Shown here piece by piece: positions 49,301 to 61,528 of a stretch of 64,000 nt of DNA. The stretch covers positions 1,860,001 through 1,924,000 of the forward strand of contig SRSI01000078.1 in the NCBI GenBank assembly GCA_005656395.1. Direction: 5' to 3'. The stretch is from Strongyloides papillosus. Taxonomy: Eukaryota > Nematoda > Chromadorea > Rhabditida > Strongyloididae. The notes under the pieces were generated by a model, which did not search any database, had not been told where the DNA came from, and saw only the letters and a program-made list of their open reading frames with translations. Each line of letters begins with the position of its first letter. Positions within the stretch are counted from its first letter, which is position 1. Both the position numbers and the translations under genes were made by a program.

Positions 49301-52300
49301 TTAAATTAATATTATAATACAAATAACTAAAGTATGCCTAATTACATTTTAAGAATACATACGATATATACCCATATTGATATGGTATACCTCTTTCATT
49401 ACAATACCTTTTTATAATAGCTTATACTCGTCACATATTAAATTTACTTTTTTATAATTATATAAAATGATAGAATTGAAAATCCATCTGCTTTCCATTT
49501 ATCAATATTGTTTATTTTTACAAATAAAATTAATAATTTTAGAAACATATTAAAGATTACTTTGTTTACATTAATTCAGCTACATTTGATTCAATAATTA
49601 ACATGAAAAATAAAGGAGTTATAATAAACAATTTAATAATAAATATTAATTCTATCAACAAAGTAGTAAAAATGATTTACTTTGGTAATCATTATTGTTA
49701 TATCATTTTTTTATTTTTTAAATGTTATATAAAGTTTTCGGTTTAAATATAATATACGTATATTATTCATATCTTTAAAATATAGTTTATGCACCTAATT
49801 TATTTTTATTACACAAATATTTAATACTAGCATTTTATGCTAAATAAAAGTTAGTGTTTTATTATTCCTCACTTCATTTTGATCTCTATTAAAATTTTAA
49901 CCTCATATTTCTTTTTGACAAAATAGTGCATTATATTTGAAAAATACTTAACTTGAATCTTTTAACTATTAGTAAGCTTAATTTCATATGTTCAATAAAA
50001 ATATATATATTATTTTTGTTTGTGTTTATTTACCAAAGATTATCAGTTCTTTCACATTTCTAAACGTTTTTAAAAAGAAAATAATATCTTAATAAAAAGT
50101 CTCACAAGTTATATAATAACAATTCTTATAATATACATCAGACAACATTGATTTTTAATCTTTCCCACCATCTCTCTACTCTAAAAAATAAATTTTTATA
50201 CAAAATTTGTTTATTAAGATATTCATTTTTCTCGGTCAGTTAATATTAAAATAATATTTAAAACGATTAATTTTATTTTTAAAATATATACATTTATTTT
50301 TGAAGTAAACAAATCAATTATAATAAAAGTGAAGATGTCATTTTTACAGAATTATTATTTTATAACGATGATAAAAATAGGAAGTTTATTTTTATTTACC
50401 TAGGAAGATGCATTAATAAGACAGTTTGTTCTGTTTGTGTAAAATTTAATATATTTATTAAAAAAAGGTCACACTAAGCCATGGAATTATTGTTAAAAGA
50501 CAACCTAAAACTATACTTTAAAATTCATTTTATTACTTTGTTATATATTGTGTACTTAATAACAGAGTGATAAGTCACTTTGAAAATATATGTATATTAA
50601 CACTGTAGTGTCTATTTTATTTTATATTTAAAAGCAACTTTCATATAAAATTGTTACTTTTACCAATAATTTGTTGTTATTTAGAAATTTTGGTAATAAT
50701 TCCCTGTCAAGGACATTTTACTATACAAATTATTTATCATGTATTTGTCATTTGATTGATAATTATTAAGAATAATCTTATAAACTTTTACAATTCTAAT
50801 GGAGACCTCCTTCTGTTTTATGTTATCTAAGGTTTTGGTAAAAACAATTACATCTCTTCTATCTTATATTTACATGTTTTATCATTTTATAGGTTTAAAT
50901 TTAAATCTTTGGTCAAAACAACTAATTTACTATTTTAGGAGTGTCATCATTCTTCATACTTAAAACATTTATTTATCCCTTTATATATAGTTTTATTAAA
51001 AATATATTCTTTTATTATTCTCCTATTTATTCTGAAAGTTAAAAAAAATTATAAGATTCTGAAAAGTAATTTCTTCTTTCTTGTCTCTTACAAATAATCA
51101 TATAATTATAATAATCTTTATAGATAATTATCTCTTTTTTAACTTAAATAGCTTTTGTTTATAAGATTATTACATTCAAATTTTTATATTATAGATTTGA
51201 AAATGCAAGATTAAGAGATATTTTAAAATAAACAACAAAAGTTACATAATATGTTAGAGAATTACGAGAAGACTAACTTTAGATGGATGGATTTTGTTTG
51301 AAAATCATGAAAAATATAGTTATATATTTATGATAAATAAACTTTATTAATATACTTGTAGAACTTTAAAAAATATATTTTTCTTTCTATATTTTAATTA
51401 GCTATTCTATTCACATCATTTACAAAATGATAATTTGTACAAATATAAAGATATATTTGACTAGACAGGAGTGGCAATATAAATAAACTTTAGCTAGTCC
51501 GATATTGTATACCTAACTTAATTATAGCTATAAAAATCGTTACCATTGTATGTTGACATATGTTATTATGTAAATTTTAAAAATTTTATGATTAATTTGT
51601 CTGTTTCTCACTTTGACATACAAAAATGAAGATAAAGCATTTTTCATTATAGATTAATTTAGAAACAATTTTGTATGCTCTTATGAGCATTATCATTCAT
51701 CTTATTTAATAAAAAAAAGGAAATTTTTATGCGTGGTAAATATTTAAGAATTATTAATTTATATTTTGATGGATTATTTGAAAATGTTCTTTTTAACATA
51801 TTTTTGCATGATTTTTCTTTTTTAACATCTTTAAAAGAGTAAAGATTTCTCTTCTCCTTATAAAAACCTTTTTAAAATTTTGCACTACTTTCAACAACTA
51901 CATTTTTAATAACTATAATTGTTCCTCATATTTTAATATGATTTCCTCTCTATTGCAGCTTTAAAAAGACAACTTATTACGAAATTTTTAATATAACCTT
52001 AAATATCAACTAAGAGCGTAAAATAGATTTCTTTACAGGGTGGGAAAAAAAGAGAAAAACAAAGAATAACAATTTAATTTTGATGGATAAATATTTTTAA
52101 ACTTAGAACCTTTTAATAAAGGAAAGATTTATTTTACGTTTAAAATTTACTTATCTTCTTCCTTTTACTTTATAATATTAACAATTATATTCTAAAGACT
52201 TTTTATTTAACATATTACTATATTTAATTTTATGTATTTTCTCATTTTTATTTACAAAATATTATAATACTTGTAATTTTTGTATTACTTCAATGAGTTT

Positions 52301-52469
52301 TGTCAATAAAAAATTAGTTGAAAATAAAAGTTTATTACAAATTTTTTATATTTTAACAATTTGTGCTTAACGAGATGCAAATATTATCACAAGTAGGTAG
52401 TGTTTAATACAACTTTTTAAAATTTACTTATTTTCCTGTCACCATATTATTATTTAGAAAAAAAATTGA

Positions 52470-52700
52470 AAATTATTAATATTAAGTTATTTTGAGGATG
52501 TTAAGCATCTAAAGAAATATTCTCATAAAGTGGCATACTCAATATATAACATCAATAAATGGTTTTTGCCATCAATAAAGCATTGCTCTCACCAATTAAA
52601 TATCACATTTTCCTTTGAAAACATAATATTTTGTAAGGCTAATTTAAAGTACACAAACATTAAAATGTTTGATGTAATTTGGATGTTTTATCTTTTGTAA
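52470..52700 (+). other. unassigned open frame without ATG start
   Basis: A frame open for 76 codons, beginning after a TGA and ending in TAA. It includes SYFEDVKHLKKYSHKVAYSI and FLPSIKHCSHQLNITFSF. It has no clear splice borders. It might be an unrecognised exon or chance. Confidence 0.2.
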
Positions 52701-55041
52701 CAATATCATATTCTACTTATCCTTTAAGATATTATATCATTTACTCTTATACCCAAGTAATAGTATAATATCAATAAAGTTTGTCTTAATATTTTAATTT
52801 TTTTTTGTAATTCTGCTGACTAAAAAATTTAGAAAGAGGATAAAATAAAACTTTATTTTAACATATTTTATACTTGTAATAATAAGTAAACTAACAAGAC
52901 AAAAATGTTAAAAATTCAAAAATTTTTGATAATATTTATAGATTATTTTTCTATGTACATAATATGTATCTATATGTATATCATTTAGATTGCTATTTAA
53001 CGAGTTTTGTATTAACAATTCTTTTCAATTTTAATCTAATTTTTTTATTTACTTTTTATTCCTTCTTACACAATTTGTAAAAATTTATTTTTGCATATGT
53101 TATCAATTGTATAACTTTATATGTCAAAAAAAACTTAGCAAAATTGTTATATACCAAACAATTTAAAAAGATCTTTGTTCTTTGTTTTTTTTTTCCTTAG
53201 AAAGAACAAAACAAAAGTTAACATGAAGAACATATATTTTAAAAGCATGCAATTCTTTTATCATAATTGTAAATAATGCCATTTATATCTAGTTTTTCTT
53301 TATTTGACTATATTTACTATCTTGATGTACCAATGACTATATTAACGCATAACAATCAGTTCAGCAGGTGATTTAACACTCTTTGACTGATTGTTTACTT
53401 GTTATTTTGCCTCTTGATTAAACAGTCAATATGCTTTTGAAACAACTTTACCTGTTCATTTTATATTATTTATATACGTAGTTCCACAAAAATGACCTTT
53501 GTTCAGCTGATATATGCATTAATTGTTTCCATATAAATATATTTATATATTATCATTCCAACAATACAAAGATACCCACCTTATTCTTTTATTATCTTCT
53601 TTTCTTTCAACTATATAATATTTTAACTTATATTTAAATAAAATATATAAATTCATAAATAATACCTTTCTAATAAAGTATGCAAACAATCAGATAAAAA
53701 GAATAATAGCTTCTATATACTTTTTCTTTATAATAATCACTCAGAAACTATACAAATTTTTAAATACTCTACTTAATAGGTAGTATTTTTACAGTAAAAA
53801 AAGTGCCCAACTAGTATAATTTATATGTCTTTCCTTTTTTTTTCTTGTGAAATTTCAAACCTTTAAGTGTACCATTAAGTTTTTTTTATTCTTTTAAATT
53901 GACTTTTTTCTTTGTGGTAGTTTATTGTATGACAGGACATTCTACAAAGATATTCTTTTAAACAAAAAAATAGTAAAAAAACCAATGCATTCTAACATTT
54001 ACTTATTAAGTATTTATTTAAAATTACTCTCTAACTAAAAACGTCCAAATTGAAGATATATTGTTTTATTAAATAAACAAAACACACGATATTATATATC
54101 CTTTCAAAGTCTTACTAGATGTTACCAAACAATCTAACTATATTTTTCACTCATTTTGTCACTTTTAAAAATAAAATAAGTTTAACAATAAAAGTAATAA
54201 TAATTTTATGATGTTGACGTAGCTTCATATCTTTTTTTCTTTAATTTTTTTCCTAGAAATACGTTTTCCTGTCAGGAGATAATATAAATATACACTTATT
54301 GCAATGAGTATCAGATACTATGCTACATATTATTTTATTCTATTCCACAAATTAATTTTCCAAATTATTATATTTTTTATATTCCAAAAGACACAACAAC
54401 AACAATATTTTTATTAATAGATTTATAAATATTATGCCTCAAAGTTGTGAAGTTATTGTTTCAATATCATATTGTAAAGAACTTCTTATATATTGTCATT
54501 CGTAGTGTATTTGTGTAGTTATTATACATATATATGTATGATAATATTATGCTTAACTATTATAACTATATAATCAAAAATTTTGTATGGTAGAAATTGA
54601 TAATTATATTTATGTAACAATGAGTCATATTAAAAATTTTTATAAGCAGCTTTTTATGAATTGTAGTGTCAACATAAGCTTATAAGCTTTGACACTAGAA
54701 ATGCAATTTTTGTACTCCCTTTTATTTATTTTAGTTGTAGTGGATTAAAAAACAATTTTTTTTATTAAATAGCAAGAATCATTCCTTTAGATTTTTTTAA
54801 TTCCTATCATTTTATTAAATAATTCTTTTCCAATTGGTAATGTATGAAGTTTTTTACTTTTAAAGGCCATGATATTTTTTAATAAAAGCTTTTTTGTTAG
54901 TAATTTTATAAAATGGACTAAATCATGATAAATAAACATCTTTTTTTTTCTAACGTTTCATATTTTTTAATATATAACATATCTTAAAATATAAATATTT
55001 AATATTTACATTTATTTTTTTATAGGTTGGGCAATTTGCTG

Positions 55042-58000
55042 ATGACTGCACTCAGCACTGCCAAAAGTTTCACGTCACTTACTACAAATATTCAACAGCA
55101 GTCTTCTTCCTTACAAAAAAAAGCTTCTATTTCATCTTCAAATATAAGTAATCATACAATTTCAAAGCTCAACAATAATAGGAAGCCTTCAGCTTTACTA
55201 TCATTGAATCGTATTCTTTTTTTCCGGAACCAAAGTGGTAAAAGTAGAATTTCCAAACTGGATCGCTTACCGGATTATTTGCGTGGCACAATGGATCGGC
55301 TGATAGGGTAAGTTTGTTTAATAAAGTATAAATATTAAATTTCAAAGCTTAAATAATATAAAAATTGATAAACATATATAAAGGTGAATATCCGTAATAG
55401 ATTTATATATATTATCTATTGAAATTTTTATAATAATAATTTTATTATATATCAGAATTTCACAGGCAACATATATTTAACTATCATTTATATAAACCAT
55501 CATCTACCATTTTTTTAAAAATATTTTATAAAAGAATGGAAAAATATATGAAACATTTGAATCATTCTATAACATTAGTTAAAAAAATAATATAAATATA
55601 TATGTGATCAAAAATATTTTAAAAAGGTATTCATTATTTTTGTTACATTCAATGAATTTATTTGTTTGCTTTTTAATACACTTTCTCATCCTTAAATTTC
55701 TTAAGTAGTGCGATTTTTAAATGTATCTACAAAATTGTATTATAAAATTGTTTATTTTATTATTTGTAGATGGATTTCATGACAAAAGACTCTAATATAT
55801 ATGATATTTGAAAAATATTTTTTGAAAATATCATAGTTGATTAATTGTTTAATATGTATAAATGTTATTTGAGGGGTAAATAAAATAATATAGTTTTATT
55901 ATATAATATTAGATATGATAAACTTTTATTGACTTATTTTCTTATAGAAAAGCCAAAATAAGATCCGAATATTATTTGGGAGTAATATTTAAAAATAATT
56001 CATCATTATACTTTTTATAAAACATTCTTATTAATGTAAATGTTAATTTCTATTTTTTATTATTACAATATGAAAAATTTTCATTTGAACATTGAAGAAA
56101 ATTTTTCATTTGTATATACTTTTTTTTTCTGTGATCCAACATATGAATATTATTTTGATTAACACTAAGAGAATTTTTCTGATAATGTTGGTTTTTAGAT
56201 GATTTGCTTTAATAACATTTACATCTATGGGAATACTTTTTAATATTTCAAGTGATTTTTATAATCGTTAGTTTAAATTTTTATGATTTAAATCATTTTT
56301 ATAGATATTCAATCTTTGAATTATAGCTCAGTTATTATTTTAACCGGGGTATCACTTTTTTTAAAATTAATTAATTACAAAATCGTATATTTTTGATAGA
56401 TCAACTACTCATTGATATTTGTTTATTAATTAACTATTCTAAATTTAACTGGAAATATAATTACTCCCGATAAGAAAAAATAATAGCCAAAAATGTTGAC
56501 AGATGGAGTGAAAGAAAAAATATTTTCATTGAAAAATACATTTACTGATAACTTCTAACGTTTGAATATTGATTTTTAATTTAGTAATTTACTAAAAATA
56601 ATAGGAAGTATTCAAGAGTTTTAGTATTCTTATACACGTAAATGTTTGTAGTTTTAAAAGAGAAGTGTGCAAAATTTTTTCTAATGTAATTTAAAATATT
56701 CAATTATAGTAAAATTAGAGTAAACTAAAAAAATAAATAGTTTTATATTTTGTATAATAAGTGACAATAACAATTTCTTAATTAACACTGCGTGTCACAA
56801 AATTAAATATACTTTTTATCAAAAGTGAAAACTTTTATGCAAATTTATATTTAGCTATATGTCAATTTTTAAACAAATAATATGTCAACTTTTATTTTAA
56901 ATAGTTACACATTGTCACGTCAAAAATTTTACTTACACAAAAGGATATCATTACTTTATTATCAATTCAAGTTTTAGATAAAATTAAGTTGTTACTACGC
57001 TATCTATAATACTATTTTTGAATTAAGAAAATTATTTAAAGAAATCGTGTTAACTTTTTTAATTCCTAAAATATATATACCTTTATAGAGTATGAGTCAC
57101 TCTTCTTCATACTTGAATTACTTTTTTAAATGTTGAAATTTATAATATTATCATTTGTACGTTGAGTACATTTTATAAACTCGGACTTTGATAAAATATT
57201 ATAAAGTATTTTAACAATTATGTTCTAGTAATTTTTTAATATATTATAGATTTTTTACATTTATCTTCTCTATTATTGTATTTAAAACTGCCTATCATGT
57301 TAAAGCAAACATTTTGTAATACACAATTGTGTATCTATCTTGTTTGTGATAGCAATTATTGAAAGGTTTTAAAAATATGCTTCAATCAGTTTTACATATA
57401 CGTTTAAAAGTATATTTTATTGTAATAAATTATTGTAATCTTATTGGTTTGCCATCTTTAGTGAATAATACATAATAATAATACATCTATAAATGTATAT
57501 CATGATTGTTTAGATAGAGATGAATGTTTGTTTTATTAAAAGTCGCATTTTAAATTTATCAAAATCACCAAATTTTTCTTTTAATATAAAAATTAATTAG
57601 TATTTTTATTTTTAATAATTGTAATCAGTAAAAATTCGTAAATACTACTTCATGACTATATTATCCATTAAATGATTTACTTGCTTTGATAAGACATTTA
57701 AACGCATTGTAAAATTTATTTTAATGTAATACGAATAAAAAATGATTACATCATTTGTCTTTAACGTTACCCATGTAAAAATTTATCAATATTAATATTT
57801 TTATTCATTAGCTACTTACGATTTATTTAATAATAAATACTTATATGTATATGTTAAAACCTCATGGAGTGATCTAGAAAACATTTTTAAAAATAATAAA
57901 ATTTTAATGTTATGATTTACTAAGTATAATATTATAAAATATCCACGACGACCCTCTTCTTTCCATAAATGTGCCTACATTTGAAAATTTCCATTAGAGT

Positions 58001-61000
58001 AATAAATTTACGGTGTGGTAGGATATAGATAGAAGTGAATGAATAATGTGAATTTATGCGCGCCAAGTGATAGATTATATATAATATTTATTATATTTTT
58101 ATTTTATAATCCACTTTATATATATTAATTATTATTTAACTTCTAAAATTTAAATTATATAATTTTTTGTTGAAATTATTATTCTTGACATATTTTTGTT
58201 TTTCAACCTATCGAAATGCTTTAATATTTTTTATAGTATTTTAAGATTATATACAATTTATTTCTTATAATTATTTTGAAATCTTACTCTAGACACTAAA
58301 TTTTTTAAAAAAATTTAGAATAAAGTGAAAGTTGAGGATGTTGAATATGACCGATCTTAAAATAATGCAATTAAGAATTTGGCGTAAAATTAATTTAGTA
58401 ATTGGTTTTATAGCTCCAAAAAGGTAAAATTTTTATTAAACAAGTATATATATTCATATATAAAAAATATACGTACAACAAATATATTAAATTTTATCAT
58501 ACTTAAAAGTTTTAAATTAATAAAAGCCTATCAAAATCAGGTTGATTTTATCTATTATTATGTCTTTTCTTTACATGTGACTTATTCAATCATATGCTTT
58601 TATTAATAATTGAAAGTGCATGATTAAAACTTTCCTATTTATTGTATTTAAAAAATATAACAATTGAAATGTCTACACATACATGAACAATTTTCTTAAA
58701 GATATATTTTATGAATTTAAGTATTGATTTTTTTAATGAGTTTATTGTAGAGAAACAATAAAATAATTAATAAAAATTTACATAACACTATTTGTATATG
58801 TAACATCACCTTTATTAGCTTCTAACGTTTTATAATAAATAAATATTTAATATAAAGAAATAATAAAAAAAAATAACACTTTTTATATATATTATGTGAT
58901 TCTAATATAAAAAGCCTAAAACTTCTTATAAAAAATAACTTTTTTCACTACCTTTTTTTCAATTATATATAAATTTATAAATTCTGTAAAATATACATTA
59001 TTTTTAATCAAAAGTTATACATTGTAAATATACGTACATATAATATAATACATTTTGACATTTCAAATAGTTTATTGTATTAATTAAAGTTAATTGTTAA
59101 AAAAGGAACAAATAATAAAATTTTGTATTACAATAAAATGCGATTTTTTTTTAGATACAGTTTAATGATTTAGCTTATTTACAACCCTACATCGTCGATA
59201 TTATGTACACATATATTTATATTACCGTGAGAGTATGTTAAAATAAAATGATAAAAAAAGAATAAAGTACATTCCTTATTATGTTATATGAAATGTTATA
59301 ATAAGACATTTAATTAATTTAAGACAACATTTAATTCTTTCGTCTTTTACCTATTTTATTAATTAACTCCATTCAATTAAAATCTTTTTCTTATAAATTA
59401 TTCAAAATAAAATGATAAGACGAAAAAGTGACTTATTGGATATATAGACATTTGCCATTACGCATATATGTTTATTGTTTACTTTTTATTATTAATATCA
59501 TTCAATTTTGTATTTCTAATGACCTTATGAAATTTACATAAAAGATAGCGTTGTAATTATGTTTTTATTCCGACTTTTTATAGTGTGTATGTAATATAAA
59601 TCAAATACTATATTTATCTACATTAGCTTATATATTTTATCATTTTTATTTTATTTTAACATTACTTTCGACAAAGTTTTATAAATAGATTTTTCATTCT
59701 AGTTTTCTCGATTTACAGTGATATCTTAATATATGTAATATATAGATCATCTTGAGTAGTATTTCTATAATTAGTAAATAGGTATTAATTTAATTTTCAA
59801 CATTATACTTTATAATAACTTTTTACATGTGTTAACATTTCAATATTGTCAACTTTTAATACTTCAGATGGCTATTATGCCAAAATCTGAATATACTTCC
59901 AATAAACAAGTACATACTGACATATCACAATCAGCAAATTCATATTATAAATATTCTACCGGTACACGAAAACGTTCACCTTCCCAAGATTCTAATGTTG
60001 ATTCCCCTTGCTGTTTCGGTAAAGTATTCTTTTGCAGTATTATAAATTTTGCTTCGTAAGTCAACAAAAAGCATTTTATAATCATAAGAAAATAAACCTT
60101 AAAAATTAATGTTGTTAATTTCCACTTTCAAAAATGTATCTTTTTACCATGATAATAAAATTTATAACATTTTAATTATATATAATTTGCCTAATTATTA
60201 ATGTTAATTGATAGGTGATTGTTAAAATGAAACTTTAATGTTAAAATAAAATTTATAACAAAAAAAGAGTGGTGTAAATAAAATTAAAATAATAAAAAAA
60301 TTAAAATTGTTTAGCAAGTTTTATTTATTTTTATTTTATTTTTAGCCGGTCCAGAAGGAAAGGTGACACAAATAAAGAAAATCGTGCTGCTCCGTGTAGA
60401 AATAAGAAAACGGGTGTCAGTTTGTCAACACATACGAAAACATTTTCACAACACTATCGCAATGATAAAAATACTTCAAGAAATGACTTGTGCATTTGTG
60501 ATTCTATTGACAATAATGTAAGATTTTAATTAACAATACTTATTATTACATTTATCTATTTATAGATGTTAAAAAAGCTGGTGACACTTCCACCGGGTAT
60601 GAATAAAAATGAATGGATTGCTAGTCATTGTAAGTTAAAAATATAAAATTAAAATTATAAATATAAAATAAATTTTTAGTACTTCCGTTATATGATCATG
60701 TAAATGCATTATGTGGTAGTGTTTCTGAAGTTTGTACAAATACAGGATGTAATGTTATGACCTACCCGGGTTGCCAAAAAGCTTATTGGTTGGATGAACG
60801 TGGCAAAAGATACGTGTATACAGCACCCAATTACATTGATACGGTGATGTCATTTTGTGAAAAGTCAAGAAATGATGAAGGTCTTTTTCCAACTAAACAT
60901 GGTAAATTTTAATTATATATATAAAATAAATAATTTTTTTTAATAGGTAACGATTTTCCTCCCTTTTATAAACAACATTGTAAAAAAATGATGAAATTAT

Positions 61001-61347
61001 TATGGCATTGCTGTGGACATTTATATTGTAAACACTGGGATGATTTAGTTAGCCTAAATTTAGGAAGTCAATGTTCGATGATTTTTGCACACATAACATT
61101 TTTAGCAAGAGAATTTAATCTTCTTGATAATAATGATTTATCATCAATCCAACATATTGTAAATTTGATAAGGCCAATGTATATTCAGAATCCTTTGCGA
61201 TCACGATTATCATCATCCAAAAATAATCAAGAAAATGTTCCAGAGACATCGTGTTCAACGAGAGTTCCGTCATCAAAATCAGGAAGTTGGGGTGGCTATC
61301 CAACACCAACAATTTTGGGATGTAAAGCATATGCTCAGACATGTTAA
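55042..61347 (+). CDS. mob-2: MOB2-like NDR/LATS kinase activator, isoform with the distal first exon (374 aa)
   Basis: Exons are 55042-55307 (ATG; acceptor TTTATAG at 55025), then the common exons 60346-60517, 60566-60629, 60680-60901 and 60947-61347. The distal exon encodes a Ser/Thr/Lys-rich leader (STAKSFTSLTTNIQQQSSS ... RLPDYLRGTMDRLIG) of unknown role. The common part is a MOB domain: KLVTLPPGMNKNEWIASH, the zinc ligands in CTNTGC and HLYCKH, YWLDERGKRYVYTAP, and FLAREFNLLD. The ERGK and FAREFNLLD blocks match MOB2 rather than MOB1. MOB2 binds NDR-family kinases (SAX-1 in C. elegans). The C-terminal 50 residues are a Ser/Asn-rich tail. The link from the distal exon to the common acceptor is inferred from phase (GG|C) and strand; the 5 kb intron is long for this genome, so a separate gene remains possible. 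Confidence 0.65.
55308..58337. other. mob-2 intronic/upstream DNA
   Basis: No coding sequence. A less AT-rich stretch at about 57940-58075 contains TATGCGCGCCAAGTG, whose complement CTTGGCGCGC resembles an E2F site. It precedes the middle first exon and is a plausible promoter. Confidence 0.4.
58338..58423 (+). CDS. mob-2: alternative first exon of mob-2 (middle promoter)
   Basis: An acceptor-like AATTTAG at 58318 precedes an ATG at 58338 (a second in-frame ATG is at 58347). The frame (MLNMTDLKIMQLRIW ... IGFIAPK) ends with AG before GTAAAA. Two leftover bases join the C of the 60346 exon in phase, giving a 314-aa isoform. It does not join the 59868 exon in the correct frame, so it would be mutually exclusive with it. 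Confidence 0.45.
58424..59867. other. mob-2 intronic/upstream DNA
   Basis: AT-rich sequence with no coding content or clear repeat. Confidence 0.5.
59868..61347 (+). CDS. mob-2: MOB2-like kinase activator, isoform with the proximal first exon (348 aa)
   Basis: Exons are 59868-60055 (donor GTAAGT), 60346-60517, 60566-60629, 60680-60901 and 60947-61347. The ATG directly follows ACTTCAG, as expected for a trans-spliced start. The first exon encodes a polar leader (MAIMPKSEYTSNKQVHTDIS, then TGTRKRSPSQDSNVDSPCC). An earlier GTAAAG donor at 60020 leaves the wrong phase. MOB domain: zinc ligands C160, C165, H240 and H245 are all present; the fold is complete from about 121 to 298. Residues 63-120 are basic and unstructured, where MOB2 proteins vary. 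This is the best-supported isoform because its intron to the common exon is only 290 bases. Confidence 0.88.
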
Positions 61348-61522
61348 TTATAATTTTTGAGAAATATATGTTTAGACAAAAAAAAACCAAATTAAACAAA
61401 AATTGTTCAATCTTTTATGGTCTACAAAAGGCATAACTTTAAATATAATTGGATTTCAAGCAAATTTCTAAAACTTTACAATTACGATGGATATTTGAAT
61501 TTGTGTATGATTATTTCTCAAC

Positions 61523-61528
61523 AATAAA
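61523..61528 (+). terminator. poly(A) signal of mob-2
   Basis: AATAAA stands 176 bases after the mob-2 stop codon. Confidence 0.45.

Larger units (their letters stand above)
44055..55025. other. gene desert
   Basis: Eleven kilobases without a confident gene. Items listed separately are a hairpin at 45497-45562 and coding-like islands at 49080-49300 (- strand) and 52470-52700 (+ strand). A 63-codon frame at 47481-47672 follows a TTTTTAG but is AT-driven and hydrophobic. The less AT-rich 53320-53520 stretch, with E-box-like CAGCTG and CAGGTG words, may be distal regulation for the MOB2 gene. Confidence 0.45.

Noticed and set aside
60020..60055. Earlier GTAAAG donor at the end of the proximal mob-2 exon
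   Set aside because: It leaves one base and breaks the frame into the next exon; the GTAAGT donor at 60056 keeps the MOB2 frame.
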